From assembly GCA_026996955.1 (NCBI GenBank), contig JALWJV010000111.1, positions 1-21,282 on the forward strand: DNA of 21,282 nucleotides, given 5' to 3'. Each line of letters opens with the position of its first letter. The stretch's first letter is position 1. Position numbers and translations under genes: made by a program. Positions 1-7,215 of the stretch are shown here, one piece after another. The notes under the pieces are model-generated. The model worked only from the letters and a program-made list of their open reading frames with translations, did no database searches and was not told where the DNA came from. The stretch is from Deltaproteobacteria bacterium (GTDB taxonomy: Bacteria > Desulfobacterota > Dissulfuribacteria > Dissulfuribacterales > QOAL01).

Positions 1-132
1 CCCCTGCTAGTCACAGACAACGAGGTGATAGCTGTGGGGGGACTTGAGGTTTCAGAACATGCCGCCCCAAACGGAAAGGTGGACGAAAGGTGTTTTATCT
101 TTACGTGGCGGGATTATGATAATATTTTTTAG
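1..132 (+). CDS. tilS: TilS C-terminal fragment (tRNA(Ile)-lysidine synthase), 5' truncated
   Basis: Frame 1 is open from the window edge to a TAG at 130-132 and gives the last 43 residues of a protein. The stretch PLLVTDNEVIAVGGLEVSE resembles the C-terminal domain of tRNA(Ile)-lysidine synthetase, where a 'P-hydrophobic-hydrophobic-V-D-hydrophobic-WVPGL' strand recurs. TilS modifies C34 of tRNA(Ile2) in the cytoplasm. The position directly upstream of ftsH supports the call, since tilS-ftsH is a widespread gene order. The catalytic N-terminal ATP-pyrophosphatase domain lies outside the window, so the identification depends on a short stretch plus synteny. Confidence 0.5.
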   Translation, partial: PLLVTDNEVIAVGGLEVSEHAAPNGKVDERCFIFTWRDYDNIF

Positions 133-181
133 CAAATAATGTTGCCTGGATATTACACAGGCACGCCTAAATATGCAAAAC

Positions 182-187
182 AGGAGG
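182..187 (+). promoter_or_regulatory. Shine-Dalgarno of ftsH, supports TTG start
   Basis: AGGAGG lies 7 nt before the TTG at 195. The next in-frame ATG (216) is 28 nt away from this site, too far, so the TTG is chosen as the ftsH start. Confidence 0.7.
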
Positions 188-194
188 CCCTTTT

Positions 195-2198
195 TTGAAT
201 AATTTTTATAAAAATATGAGTTTGTGGCTGGTTATCGGCCTTGTAATGGTCTTTATATTCAACCTGTTCAATACACCGCAGACAGGTAATCAGGAACTTC
301 CATACAGTGATTTCCTTGCATTTGTGGAAAAGGGACAGGTTGCAAAGGTACTCATAGACAAGGACAAAATCCAGGGCACGTTTACCAACAACGCTCCGTT
401 TGTCACTGTGATGCCTGCAAATGACCCGGACCTTATAAAGGAACTAAGGGCAAAGGGTGTGGTAATTCAGGTCAAGGCCCACGAAGAGGCACCGTGGTAT
501 CTCACTGTGCTTATCTCGTGGTTCCCAATGCTGCTCCTCATTGGAGTATGGATATTTTTCATGCGGCAGATGCAGGGCGGCGGCGGAAGGGCCATGTCCT
601 TTGGACGCAGCAGGGCAAAGATGCAGTCCGGCGATGAGGTAAACGTAACCTTCAAGGATGTTGCCGGCGTGGAGGAGGCCAAGGAAGAGCTCCAGGAGAT
701 CATTGAATTCCTGAAAGACCCCCAGAAATTCACCAAGCTGGGGGGCCGCATCCCCAAGGGAGTGCTCCTTGTTGGCCCTCCTGGGACAGGTAAGACCCTT
801 CTTGCCAAGGCCATAGCAGGAGAGGCCGAGGTTCCCTTTTTCAACATCAGTGGCTCTGACTTTGTTGAGATGTTTGTAGGTGTTGGTGCATCCAGGGTAA
901 GGGACCTGTTCCTCCAGGCCAAAAAACACGCCCCGTGCATCATCTTCATTGATGAGATTGACGCAGTGGGCCGTCACAGGGGCGCTGGCCTTGGCGGAGG
1001 GCATGACGAAAGGGAGCAGACACTGAACCAGCTCCTTGTTGAAATGGACGGTTTTGAAACCACAGAGAGTGTAATAGTTGTTTCTGCAACCAACAGGCCT
1101 GATGTACTTGACCCTGCCTTGCTCAGACCTGGAAGATTTGACCGTCAGGTTGCAGTCCCTGTGCCCGATGTAAAGGGCAGGGAGGCAATCCTCAAGGTCC
1201 ACAGTGAAAACACACCCCTGGCAGATGATGTTGACTTGAGCCTTGTTGCAAGGGGGACTCCCGGCTTTTCCGGGGCAGACCTTGAAAACCTTGTAAACGA
1301 GGCAGCCCTGCTTGCAGCCCGCAAGGACAAGGAAAAGGTGGAGATGGAGGACTTTGAGGAGGCCAAGGACAAGGTCCTCATGGGAGCTGAGCGAAAGAGC
1401 ATGATCCTCTCGGATGAGGAGAAACGGGTCACTGCCTACCATGAGGCAGGACACACGCTGATTGCAAAGCTGCTCCCTGGAGCTGATCCCCTCCACAAGG
1501 TCACAATCATTCCAAGAGGGCTTGCCCTGGGTTTGACGCAGCAGCTTCCTGAGGATGAACGCCACACATACTCACGCACATACTTGAACAGCAATCTATG
1601 CATACTCATGGGTGGCCGCATTGCCGAGGAGCTCATCTTTAACGAGCTTACAACCGGTGCAGGAAATGACATTGAACGTGCTTCCTCAATGGCACGCAAA
1701 ATGGTGTGTGAGTGGGGTATGAGCGACAAGCTTGGTCCTGTGGCATTTGCCAAGAGAAACAACGAGATATTCCTTGGCAAGGACTTTGGGCATGTGAAGG
1801 AGTATAGCGAAAAGACCGCAGAACTTATAGACGAGGAAGTTTCGCGCATTCTGAGGGAGGCGTACCAGAAGACTACCAACCTCATCCAGGAACACATAGA
1901 CTGCCTCCATGCCATTGCCCAAAGCCTGCTTGAAAACGAAACACTCGATGCACAGGCCATTGAAGAAATAATGAGGGAGTGCCGAAACGGTGAACAGCAG
2001 GGAGAAAAACAGAACTCCCCGGTCTCCCGTGAAAAATCCGGGGATACTGATTCACAGGGTTCTGATTCAGACAAGAAACCGGAAGGCCAGGAAGCAGAAT
2101 CGGCTGGAAGCGGACATGAACTGACAGAACCGGAAGAGGCTGAATCGAAGCAGGCGTCAACAGTCCAAACCTCTGAAGAAAACAAGGACCATGGATAA
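195..2198 (+). CDS. ftsH: ATP-dependent zinc metalloprotease FtsH
   Basis: FtsH is a membrane-anchored AAA+ protease that forms hexamers and degrades misfolded membrane proteins and short-lived regulators. The 667-residue protein has the full layout: TM1 about residues 9-26, a periplasmic domain, TM2 about 101-123, Walker A GPPGTGKT at 194-201, Walker B IIFIDEID near 249-256, the second region of homology ATNRPDVLDPALLRPGRFDR near 299-318, and the zinc motif HEAGH at 416-420. D492 in GNDIERAS is the probable third zinc ligand. The last 60 or so residues are a charged tail rich in Glu, Ser and Lys, as in other FtsH proteins but with no fixed sequence. The start is a TTG with a strong Shine-Dalgarno. 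Its stop overlaps the folP start by 8 nt, and ftsH-folP-glmM order is also found in E. coli. Confidence 0.98.
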   Translation: MNNFYKNMSLWLVIGLVMVFIFNLFNTPQTGNQELPYSDFLAFVEKGQVAKVLIDKDKIQGTFTNNAPFVTVMPANDPDLIKELRAKGVVIQVKAHEEAPWYLTVLISWFPMLLLIGVWIFFMRQMQGGGGRAMSFGRSRAKMQSGDEVNVTFKDVAGVEEAKEELQEIIEFLKDPQKFTKLGGRIPKGVLLVGPPGTGKTLLAKAIAGEAEVPFFNISGSDFVEMFVGVGASRVRDLFLQAKKHAPCIIFIDEIDAVGRHRGAGLGGGHDEREQTLNQLLVEMDGFETTESVIVVSATNRPDVLDPALLRPGRFDRQVAVPVPDVKGREAILKVHSENTPLADDVDLSLVARGTPGFSGADLENLVNEAALLAARKDKEKVEMEDFEEAKDKVLMGAERKSMILSDEEKRVTAYHEAGHTLIAKLLPGADPLHKVTIIPRGLALGLTQQLPEDERHTYSRTYLNSNLCILMGGRIAEELIFNELTTGAGNDIERASSMARKMVCEWGMSDKLGPVAFAKRNNEIFLGKDFGHVKEYSEKTAELIDEEVSRILREAYQKTTNLIQEHIDCLHAIAQSLLENETLDAQAIEEIMRECRNGEQQGEKQNSPVSREKSGDTDSQGSDSDKKPEGQEAESAGSGHELTEPEEAESKQASTVQTSEENKDHG

Positions 2199-3087
2199 AC
2201 CGGGAGAGATGGGGCAAGGGCACTGTTCTGAACATAACAGCAGGGGCACACTACCCCCAATGCTTCTGGACAGAATCCCTGATGCAGACAGACGCACCCT
2301 GATAATGGGCATTATCAATGTCACCCCTGATTCCTTTTCCGACGGGGGGATGTTCAGCTCTGCTGATGATGCCCTGTCCCAGGCAATCCGGTTCGTGGAG
2401 CAGGGTGCGGACATTCTGGACATAGGCGGGGAATCAACCCGGCCATTTTCCCAGCCGGTCACAGCAGAGGAAGAGCTCAGGCGGGTGATACCTGCCATAA
2501 AAAAAATACGCAGAGAGTGCAGCCTTCCCATCTCGATAGATACATCCAAGTCTGAGGTTGCAAAGGCTGCCCTTGATGAAGGCGCTGACATCATTAATGA
2601 TGTGACTGCACTTAGGGGAGACCCTGAAATGGGCCCCCTTGCTGCCAGAAGGGATGTGCCTGTCATACTCATGCACATGAAGGGCACGCCTGAAACCATG
2701 CAGAGCAATCCATCCTACACCGACGTGATTGCCGAGGTGCGGGACTTTTTCTGCAGGCGTATCAAGGCAGCAGAAGATTTCGGAATATCAGAGAGGCAGA
2801 TAATTGTTGACCCGGGGATCGGATTTGGCAAACGGCTTGAGGATAACCTTAAGCTTATAAGGCACTGCTGCAAAACAAGCCCCAAGGGGCATGCAGTACT
2901 GATTGGTCCCTCACGGAAGGCCTTTATCGGAGCCCTTACAGGAATCGAGGAACCAAAAGAGCGGGATATAGCAACAGTGGGTGCTGTCATTGCCTGTGCT
3001 GCTTCCGGTTGCAGCATAGTGCGCACGCATAATGTAAGGTTTGCCAAAGAGGCCCTTGTAGTGGCAGATGCCATCCTTGCCTGCTGA
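2191..3087 (+). CDS. folP: Dihydropteroate synthase FolP
   Basis: FolP condenses p-aminobenzoate with 6-hydroxymethyl-7,8-dihydropterin diphosphate to give 7,8-dihydropteroate in folate synthesis (cytoplasm; target of sulfonamides). The TIM-barrel signatures are all present: GIINVTPDSFSDGG at 40-53 (N43 binds the pterin diphosphate), DIGGESTRP at 77-85, IDTSK at 116-120 (D117), NDVTALRGDP, DPGIGFGK at 207-214 (D207), GPSRKAFIG at 239-247 (K243) and RTHNV at 278-282. At 298 aa it is slightly longer than most FolP because of about 30 extra N-terminal residues before the barrel. The ATG at 2191 overlaps the ftsH stop by 8 nt and lacks a well-spaced Shine-Dalgarno, so a start at 2209 or 2260 remains possible. 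Confidence 0.96.
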   Translation: MDKPGEMGQGHCSEHNSRGTLPPMLLDRIPDADRRTLIMGIINVTPDSFSDGGMFSSADDALSQAIRFVEQGADILDIGGESTRPFSQPVTAEEELRRVIPAIKKIRRECSLPISIDTSKSEVAKAALDEGADIINDVTALRGDPEMGPLAARRDVPVILMHMKGTPETMQSNPSYTDVIAEVRDFFCRRIKAAEDFGISERQIIVDPGIGFGKRLEDNLKLIRHCCKTSPKGHAVLIGPSRKAFIGALTGIEEPKERDIATVGAVIACAASGCSIVRTHNVRFAKEALVVADAILAC

Positions 3088-3195
3088 AGACGTTTTATCC
3101 CTCACAGCCGAGAGTGCTGTTTGAAAACCTGAAACACAAGCCCGAAACAGGCTTGACAGAAGAAAAACCACCACCAAAGACATGTAACCATAAAA

Positions 3196-3996
3196 ATGCC
3201 TGAAAACCTCCTGCAATACCTACCTGTTATACGCTGGCAGGATATCCTTGATATCCTCATAGTTGCGTTTCTCATTTACAGGCTAATCCTCCTGGTCAGG
3301 GGGACCAGGGCAGTACAGGTAGCTGCAGGCCTGGGTGTTGTAATTATCGCCTATTTTGTGGCAAGGCATCTCCAACTCTTCACCCTGCACTGGCTCCTTG
3401 GCACAGTGCTCAATTCCATCTTCATACTGATAATTATCCTGTTTCAGGACGACATAAGGCGTGTGCTCATGCAGATGGGGCAGACGCCGTTTCTGAAAAA
3501 TCGCGTCAAAACATTCCAGGCACTTGAAGAGATTGCAAAGGCAGCCTCAATCATGTCCCAGAACAAGACCGGTGCCCTTATAGTTCTTGAACGAAAGGTC
3601 GGGCTTGGCGATTACATGGAATCCGGCACATACATAAATGCACAGGTAAGCTCATTTCTGCTCTGTTCCATTTTTGAAAAGGGCACCCCGCTTCATGACG
3701 GGGCGGTAATAATCCAGGATGGCAGACTTGCTGCAGCAGGGTGCGTGCTGCCGCTGAGCACCAATCCTTCAATAAGCAAGCGGCTTGGCACCCGGCACCG
3801 TGCAGGAATCGGGATTACAGAACAGACAGATGCCGTATCTGTCATTGTGTCAGAAGAGACAGGAGGCATCTCCGTTGCCATTGCAGGCAGGATTACAAGG
3901 GATATTGACAGCGGAACCCTGAGGCGCATACTCCATAACGCATTTGCATCCAACAAGGGGGATCAGCAATCAACCTTCTGGAAGAAACTGGTGTAG
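3196..3996 (+). CDS. dacA: Membrane diadenylate cyclase (CdaA/DacA type)
   Basis: The enzyme condenses two ATP into the second messenger cyclic di-AMP. The 266-residue protein has three N-terminal transmembrane segments (about 18-34, 39-59 and 65-83) followed by a DAC domain with the catalytic DGA motif at 168-170 (PLHDGAVII) and the RHR motif at 200-202 (GTRHRAGIG). It is followed by cdaR and glmM, the same order as cdaA-cdaR-glmM of Firmicutes, where CdaR and GlmM bind and modulate the cyclase. The ATG at 3196 is in the expected place for this family, but no Shine-Dalgarno is visible in the 20 nt before it, which suggests weak or leaderless-like initiation. A weak hairpin (3137-3155) lies in the 108-bp gap after folP. 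Confidence 0.95.
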   Translation: MPENLLQYLPVIRWQDILDILIVAFLIYRLILLVRGTRAVQVAAGLGVVIIAYFVARHLQLFTLHWLLGTVLNSIFILIIILFQDDIRRVLMQMGQTPFLKNRVKTFQALEEIAKAASIMSQNKTGALIVLERKVGLGDYMESGTYINAQVSSFLLCSIFEKGTPLHDGAVIIQDGRLAAAGCVLPLSTNPSISKRLGTRHRAGIGITEQTDAVSVIVSEETGGISVAIAGRITRDIDSGTLRRILHNAFASNKGDQQSTFWKKLV

Positions 3997-3999
3997 GCA

Positions 4000-4953
4000 G
4001 TGAAGTGGCATGACATTTTCAAATCAGACCTGTTCCTGAAGTTTATCTCTCTTTGCTTTGCCATACTCCTCTGGTTTCTGGTTGGCGGCGAGGAGATGGT
4101 ACAGGTCACAATCTCCGTCCCGCTTGAGATTACCAACGTGCCTGATGAGCTGGTAATTGCCAATGACCCGCCGCCTGCCCTTGCGGTCAAAGTGTACGGC
4201 CCCCGCTCCCTTATCAACAATGCCACCAGGCAGCGCATCTCAAAGGTCATTGACCTTCGCGGTGCACACGCAGGCAGAATCACCGTTGACATAACCCCTT
4301 CACGGATTTCACTTCCTGCAGGTGTTACTGCCATGAAGATTGAACCTGCCTCCATCAGCATTGTGCTGGAACACAGGCTGTCCCGTGTAGTGCCTGTAGA
4401 AGCCGTGATAACGGGTGAGGTGGAAAAAGATTACGAGCTTGACAAGGTAATCCTTGAACCGGACAAGCTCAGGATTAACGGCCCGGAAAGCGAGGTTGAG
4501 GGCATACGCAAACTGGAGACCTATCCCATCGACCTTGGACGCGCCAAGGAGTCCTTTACAAGAGAGATTGGAATAAATCTGCACGGCCTCCACATAACCA
4601 TTGACGGAGACGGCATTGTAAAGGTCACGGTGAACATCAGGCCGGTTGAGGGGACCATGCGTTTCCAGAATGTGAAGGTTACAGCCGATGCCCATGAAGG
4701 AGAGATCTCCTGGTGGCCTAATGAGATCACGGTGATCCTGGAAGGCCCAAAGCCGATCCTGAAACGCATCACCAGCCACGACATAAAGGTAAAGATACCC
4801 AAGGACCTGAAACTTGGAAAACAGTGGCTTGCACCGGTGGTTACAGTGCCAAAGGGCCTGATAGTGAAAAAGACCATACCTGATACCATCAGGATTACAG
4901 TGAGAAAGACCGAACCTGAACCTGACAACAAGAAGGAGTCTTCAGAGGAATGA
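4000..4953 (+). CDS. cdaR: YbbR-domain protein, cyclase regulator CdaR
   Basis: This 317-residue protein has one N-terminal transmembrane helix (about residues 12-29) and then an extracytoplasmic part made of repeated YbbR-like beta domains; the recurring 'V-x-V-x-hydrophobic-x-GP' strands (VKVYGPRSLI, LRINGPESEV, VILEGPKPIL) mark them. In Gram-positive bacteria CdaR binds CdaA at the membrane and tunes c-di-AMP synthesis; here that role is inferred from gene order. The GTG start at 4000 follows the dacA stop by 3 nt, so translation is probably coupled. The ATGA at 4950-4953 overlaps the glmM start. Confidence 0.88.
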   Translation: MKWHDIFKSDLFLKFISLCFAILLWFLVGGEEMVQVTISVPLEITNVPDELVIANDPPPALAVKVYGPRSLINNATRQRISKVIDLRGAHAGRITVDITPSRISLPAGVTAMKIEPASISIVLEHRLSRVVPVEAVITGEVEKDYELDKVILEPDKLRINGPESEVEGIRKLETYPIDLGRAKESFTREIGINLHGLHITIDGDGIVKVTVNIRPVEGTMRFQNVKVTADAHEGEISWWPNEITVILEGPKPILKRITSHDIKVKIPKDLKLGKQWLAPVVTVPKGLIVKKTIPDTIRITVRKTEPEPDNKKESSEE

Positions 4954-6302
4954 GGAAACTTTTCGGAACTGACGGCATAAGAGGCAAGGCTAATGTACAC
5001 CCCATGACAACAGATGTTGCCATGAATATTGGAAGGGCTGTTGCAACAATCTTCAGAAGCAATGGCAAAAGCCGTCATCCCCGCATACTTATAGGCAAGG
5101 ACACCAGGCTTTCATGTTATATGCTTGAAAATGCCCTGTCAGCAGGTATATGCTCAATGGGCGTTGATGTGCTGCTTGTAGGCCCCATGCCAACGCCTGC
5201 CATCGCCTTCCTGACCTCAAGCATGCGTGCAGATGCAGGGGTGGTAATCTCTGCATCCCATAACCCCTTTGAAGATAATGGCATCAAGATATTTTCAAAC
5301 GACGGCTTCAAGCTTCCGGACCACGTTGAGGCAAGGATAGAGGAGATGATTTCCTCTGAAAGCCTTACCGCTGACATGCCAACAGGGGCTGATGTTGGAA
5401 AGGCGTTCAGGATAGAAGATGCACGGGGCAGGTATATTGTCTTTGCCAAACAGACATTTCCTGCAGACCTCACCCTGGACGGCTTAAAGATTGTCCTGGA
5501 CTGTGCCAACGGTGCCACCTACAAGGTAGCGCCTTCTGTGTTTGAAGAACTTGGAGCAGAGGTCATCAGGCTTGGGGTTGAACCAAATGGCACAAACATC
5601 AATGACGGGTGCGGTGCACTGCATCCTGAATCCATGAAAAGCACCCTGCTTGAAACCGGTGCAGATATGGGCATTGCCCTTGATGGTGACGGTGACAGAC
5701 TCATCGTGCTTGACGAAAAGGGCGTGGTTGTTGACGGTGACCATATCATGGCGATCTGCGCCAAGTACATGATTGAAAACCGCATACTGAACTACAACAC
5801 CGTTGTCTCAACCGTAATGAGCAACATGGGGCTTGAGGTTGCCCTTGAGGCAATGGGAGGCCGGCTTGTCAGGACACAAGTGGGTGACAGGTATGTGGTG
5901 GAAGCCATGAGACAAAAGGGCTATAACTTTGGCGGCGAACAGTCAGGCCACCTTATATTCCTTGACCACATAACAACCGGTGACGGTATTCTTGCCGCCC
6001 TTCAGCTTCTTGCAGTGATGCAGAGGACAAGACGCCCGCTTTCAGAGCTCTCATCCATTATGGAATCATTCCCCCAAACCCTGCACAACATCAGGGTCAA
6101 GGAAAAAAAGAGTGTTGATCAGATAGAAGGACTTTCTGAAAAGCAGGCTGAACTTGAAAAGCAGATCGGCGGACGCTGCAGAATCCTGATCAGGCCATCA
6201 GGGACCGAACCTGTCATAAGGGTAATGGTGGAAGGAGAAGATATGGACAGGATTGAAGCCGCTGCCCTGGAGCTTGGAGAGTTTATAAGATCTGTCTGTT
6301 GA
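4950..6302 (+). CDS. glmM: Phosphoglucosamine mutase GlmM
   Basis: GlmM converts glucosamine-6-phosphate to glucosamine-1-phosphate on the way to UDP-GlcNAc for peptidoglycan and LPS. All four functional loops are visible in the 450-residue protein: the phosphoserine loop ISASHNPFEDNGIK with active S103, the magnesium loop DGDGDR at 245-250, the sugar loop GGEQSGH at 328-334, and the phosphate-binding loop RPSGTEPVIRVMVEG starting at 415. The N-terminus KLFGTDGIRGKAN is typical. The length is normal. The ATG overlaps the cdaR stop, so this is the last gene of the tilS-ftsH-folP-dacA-cdaR-glmM run. No convincing intrinsic terminator follows. Confidence 0.98.
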   Translation: MRKLFGTDGIRGKANVHPMTTDVAMNIGRAVATIFRSNGKSRHPRILIGKDTRLSCYMLENALSAGICSMGVDVLLVGPMPTPAIAFLTSSMRADAGVVISASHNPFEDNGIKIFSNDGFKLPDHVEARIEEMISSESLTADMPTGADVGKAFRIEDARGRYIVFAKQTFPADLTLDGLKIVLDCANGATYKVAPSVFEELGAEVIRLGVEPNGTNINDGCGALHPESMKSTLLETGADMGIALDGDGDRLIVLDEKGVVVDGDHIMAICAKYMIENRILNYNTVVSTVMSNMGLEVALEAMGGRLVRTQVGDRYVVEAMRQKGYNFGGEQSGHLIFLDHITTGDGILAALQLLAVMQRTRRPLSELSSIMESFPQTLHNIRVKEKKSVDQIEGLSEKQAELEKQIGGRCRILIRPSGTEPVIRVMVEGEDMDRIEAAALELGEFIRSVC

Positions 6303-6390
6303 ACTGCAGGTAATTCACCTTAAGAACGGCTGACCATCCCCTTTCTCATCTTTTTCATATTCTGGCAGCAGGTTATGCATGTTTTTCCCC

Positions 6391-6407
6391 CATTGGACAC
6401 TCCAATG
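6391..6407. promoter_or_regulatory. Dyad CATTGGA-N3-TCCAATG, possible operator
   Basis: CATTGGA (6391-6397) and TCCAATG (6401-6407) are perfect inverted repeats separated by CAC. It lies about 200 nt upstream of the tetraheme cytochrome gene and has no U-tract on either strand, so an operator or upstream activator site is more likely than a terminator. The binding protein is unknown. Confidence 0.35.
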
Positions 6408-6493
6408 AGCAGTGATAATTCCTTTGCGTTCTATGCGCCTTAGCAGTTCATTTCTTTCAATACAGAAACCCTGAACAATTACATTATTAAAGT

Positions 6494-6530
6494 TGTGTTG
6501 TAAGAATGTCGAAACATTTTTAACAACACA
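6494..6530. promoter_or_regulatory. Long imperfect dyad upstream of the nitrogen locus
   Basis: TGTGTTGT (6494-6501) and ACAACACA (6523-6530) are perfect inverted repeats. Allowing one bulged A and one G-T pair, the inner arms AAGAATG and CATTTTT extend the stem to about 15 pairs around the loop TCGAAA. A possible -10 (TATTAT, 6548-6553) sits downstream so that the right arm covers the -35 position. That placement fits an operator or an activator site; no T-tract follows directly, so it is not a standard terminator. Confidence 0.4.
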
Positions 6531-6606
6531 GTTACGTATTTTTCCTGTATTATGTAAAGAGGGATAAAGAATATCGTATTTTATCATCAACTACTGGAGG
6601 GTTTCT

Positions 6607-7152
6607 ATGGAAAAAGCCAAGAGCTGCAAGCTGGCTGTAATCGTGGCGCTGGCAATCGGGTTCGTCACAGCCCTGATTGTAGCATACATCAGCGCAGAGC
6701 AGATACATGCCACCAGCACAGTGGAATTCTGCAATTCATGCCATGAGATGAACATCTTTCACAAGGCATGGGCTGAGGGACCGCACGGTCCAAACGCCAA
6801 GGGTATCATTGTTGCCCGCTGTGTTGACTGCCATCTGCCACACGACAGCCTTTCTAACTATCTAATCGTGAAAACAAAGGCAGGAATTCATGACATCATA
6901 GCCCACAAAACGGGCAAGAAGACCGAATGGCTGAAACTCTGGAAGAACAGAGGGCCATACTATCATGAAGCCTATGAATCAGGGTGCCGTGAATGTCACA
7001 AGGACCTCATCGCCCCGGATATCCCTGTTAAGGCTATCACTGCCCACAAGACCTATCTTGCAGGCCAGTCCGAGAGAGACTGCCTGGACTGCCACTACAA
7101 GGTAGGGCATGGTGACCTTGTACAGATCTTCAGGGACGCCAGGCTTCAGTAG
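6607..7152 (+). CDS. NapC/NrfH-family membrane tetraheme cytochrome c (quinol dehydrogenase)
   Basis: A 181-residue protein with one N-terminal membrane anchor (about residues 9-28) and four CxxCH heme sites: CNSCH 42-46, CVDCH 72-76, CRECH 127-131 and CLDCH 159-163. It belongs to the NapC/NirT/NrfH family, which takes electrons from menaquinol and passes them to a periplasmic reductase. The first site is followed by Glu-Met (CNSCHEM, M48), as in NrfH where that Met is the unusual axial ligand of heme 1. The strong Shine-Dalgarno GGAGGG is 5 nt before the ATG. The next gene, 63 nt on, is an octaheme HAO-like cytochrome, so it probably serves that enzyme (the role of HaoC/CycB-type partners), and perhaps NapA too, since no separate napC is present. 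Confidence 0.9.
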   Translation: MEKAKSCKLAVIVALAIGFVTALIVAYISAEQIHATSTVEFCNSCHEMNIFHKAWAEGPHGPNAKGIIVARCVDCHLPHDSLSNYLIVKTKAGIHDIIAHKTGKKTEWLKLWKNRGPYYHEAYESGCRECHKDLIAPDIPVKAITAHKTYLAGQSERDCLDCHYKVGHGDLVQIFRDARLQ

Positions 7153-7201
7153 TAGATGTATCCAAACAGGCAATTCAAACACCACATAAAGGTTATTTTT
7201 C

Positions 7202-7210
7202 AAAGGAGGG
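7202..7210 (+). promoter_or_regulatory. Shine-Dalgarno of the octaheme cytochrome gene, sets start at 7216
   Basis: AAAGGAGGG ends 5 nt before the ATG at 7216. A longer in-frame start at 7156 would lie upstream of it, lacks its own site, and would place about 20 non-signal residues before an ordinary signal peptide. Confidence 0.75.
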
Positions 7211-7215
7211 TAAAC

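Larger units (their letters stand above)
6303..6606. other. 304-bp intergenic control region before the nitrogen locus
   Basis: No gene is accepted here. The stretch is AT-rich and holds two dyads (6391-6407 and 6494-6530), a possible -10 hexamer TATTAT at 6548-6553, and the Shine-Dalgarno GGAGGG at 6596-6601 that serves the cytochrome gene at 6607. It separates the housekeeping operon from the nitrogen genes and is the most likely place for their main promoter. A 91-codon minus-strand ORF fills most of it but has no Shine-Dalgarno and was not accepted. Confidence 0.6.

Noticed and set aside
444..1565. Long minus-strand ORF opposite ftsH
   Set aside because: It mirrors the codon pattern of ftsH, has no recognisable domain and no ribosome site; the FtsH motifs on the plus strand are complete.
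3153..3158. Perfect TTGACA before dacA as a -35 box
   Set aside because: No -10-like hexamer occurs 15-19 bp downstream, and the sequence is part of a weak hairpin.
6315..6590. Minus-strand ORF of 91 codons in the gap before the tetraheme gene
   Set aside because: It has no Shine-Dalgarno (the plus-strand GGAGGG makes CCTCC there), no recognised domain, and contains both dyads. The 3' half (IERNELLRRIERKGIITAHW) is protein-like enough that a decayed gene cannot be excluded.
7156..7215. Longer N-terminus for the octaheme cytochrome from ATG 7156
   Set aside because: The strong AAAGGAGGG lies inside this stretch and serves ATG 7216, where a standard signal peptide begins.
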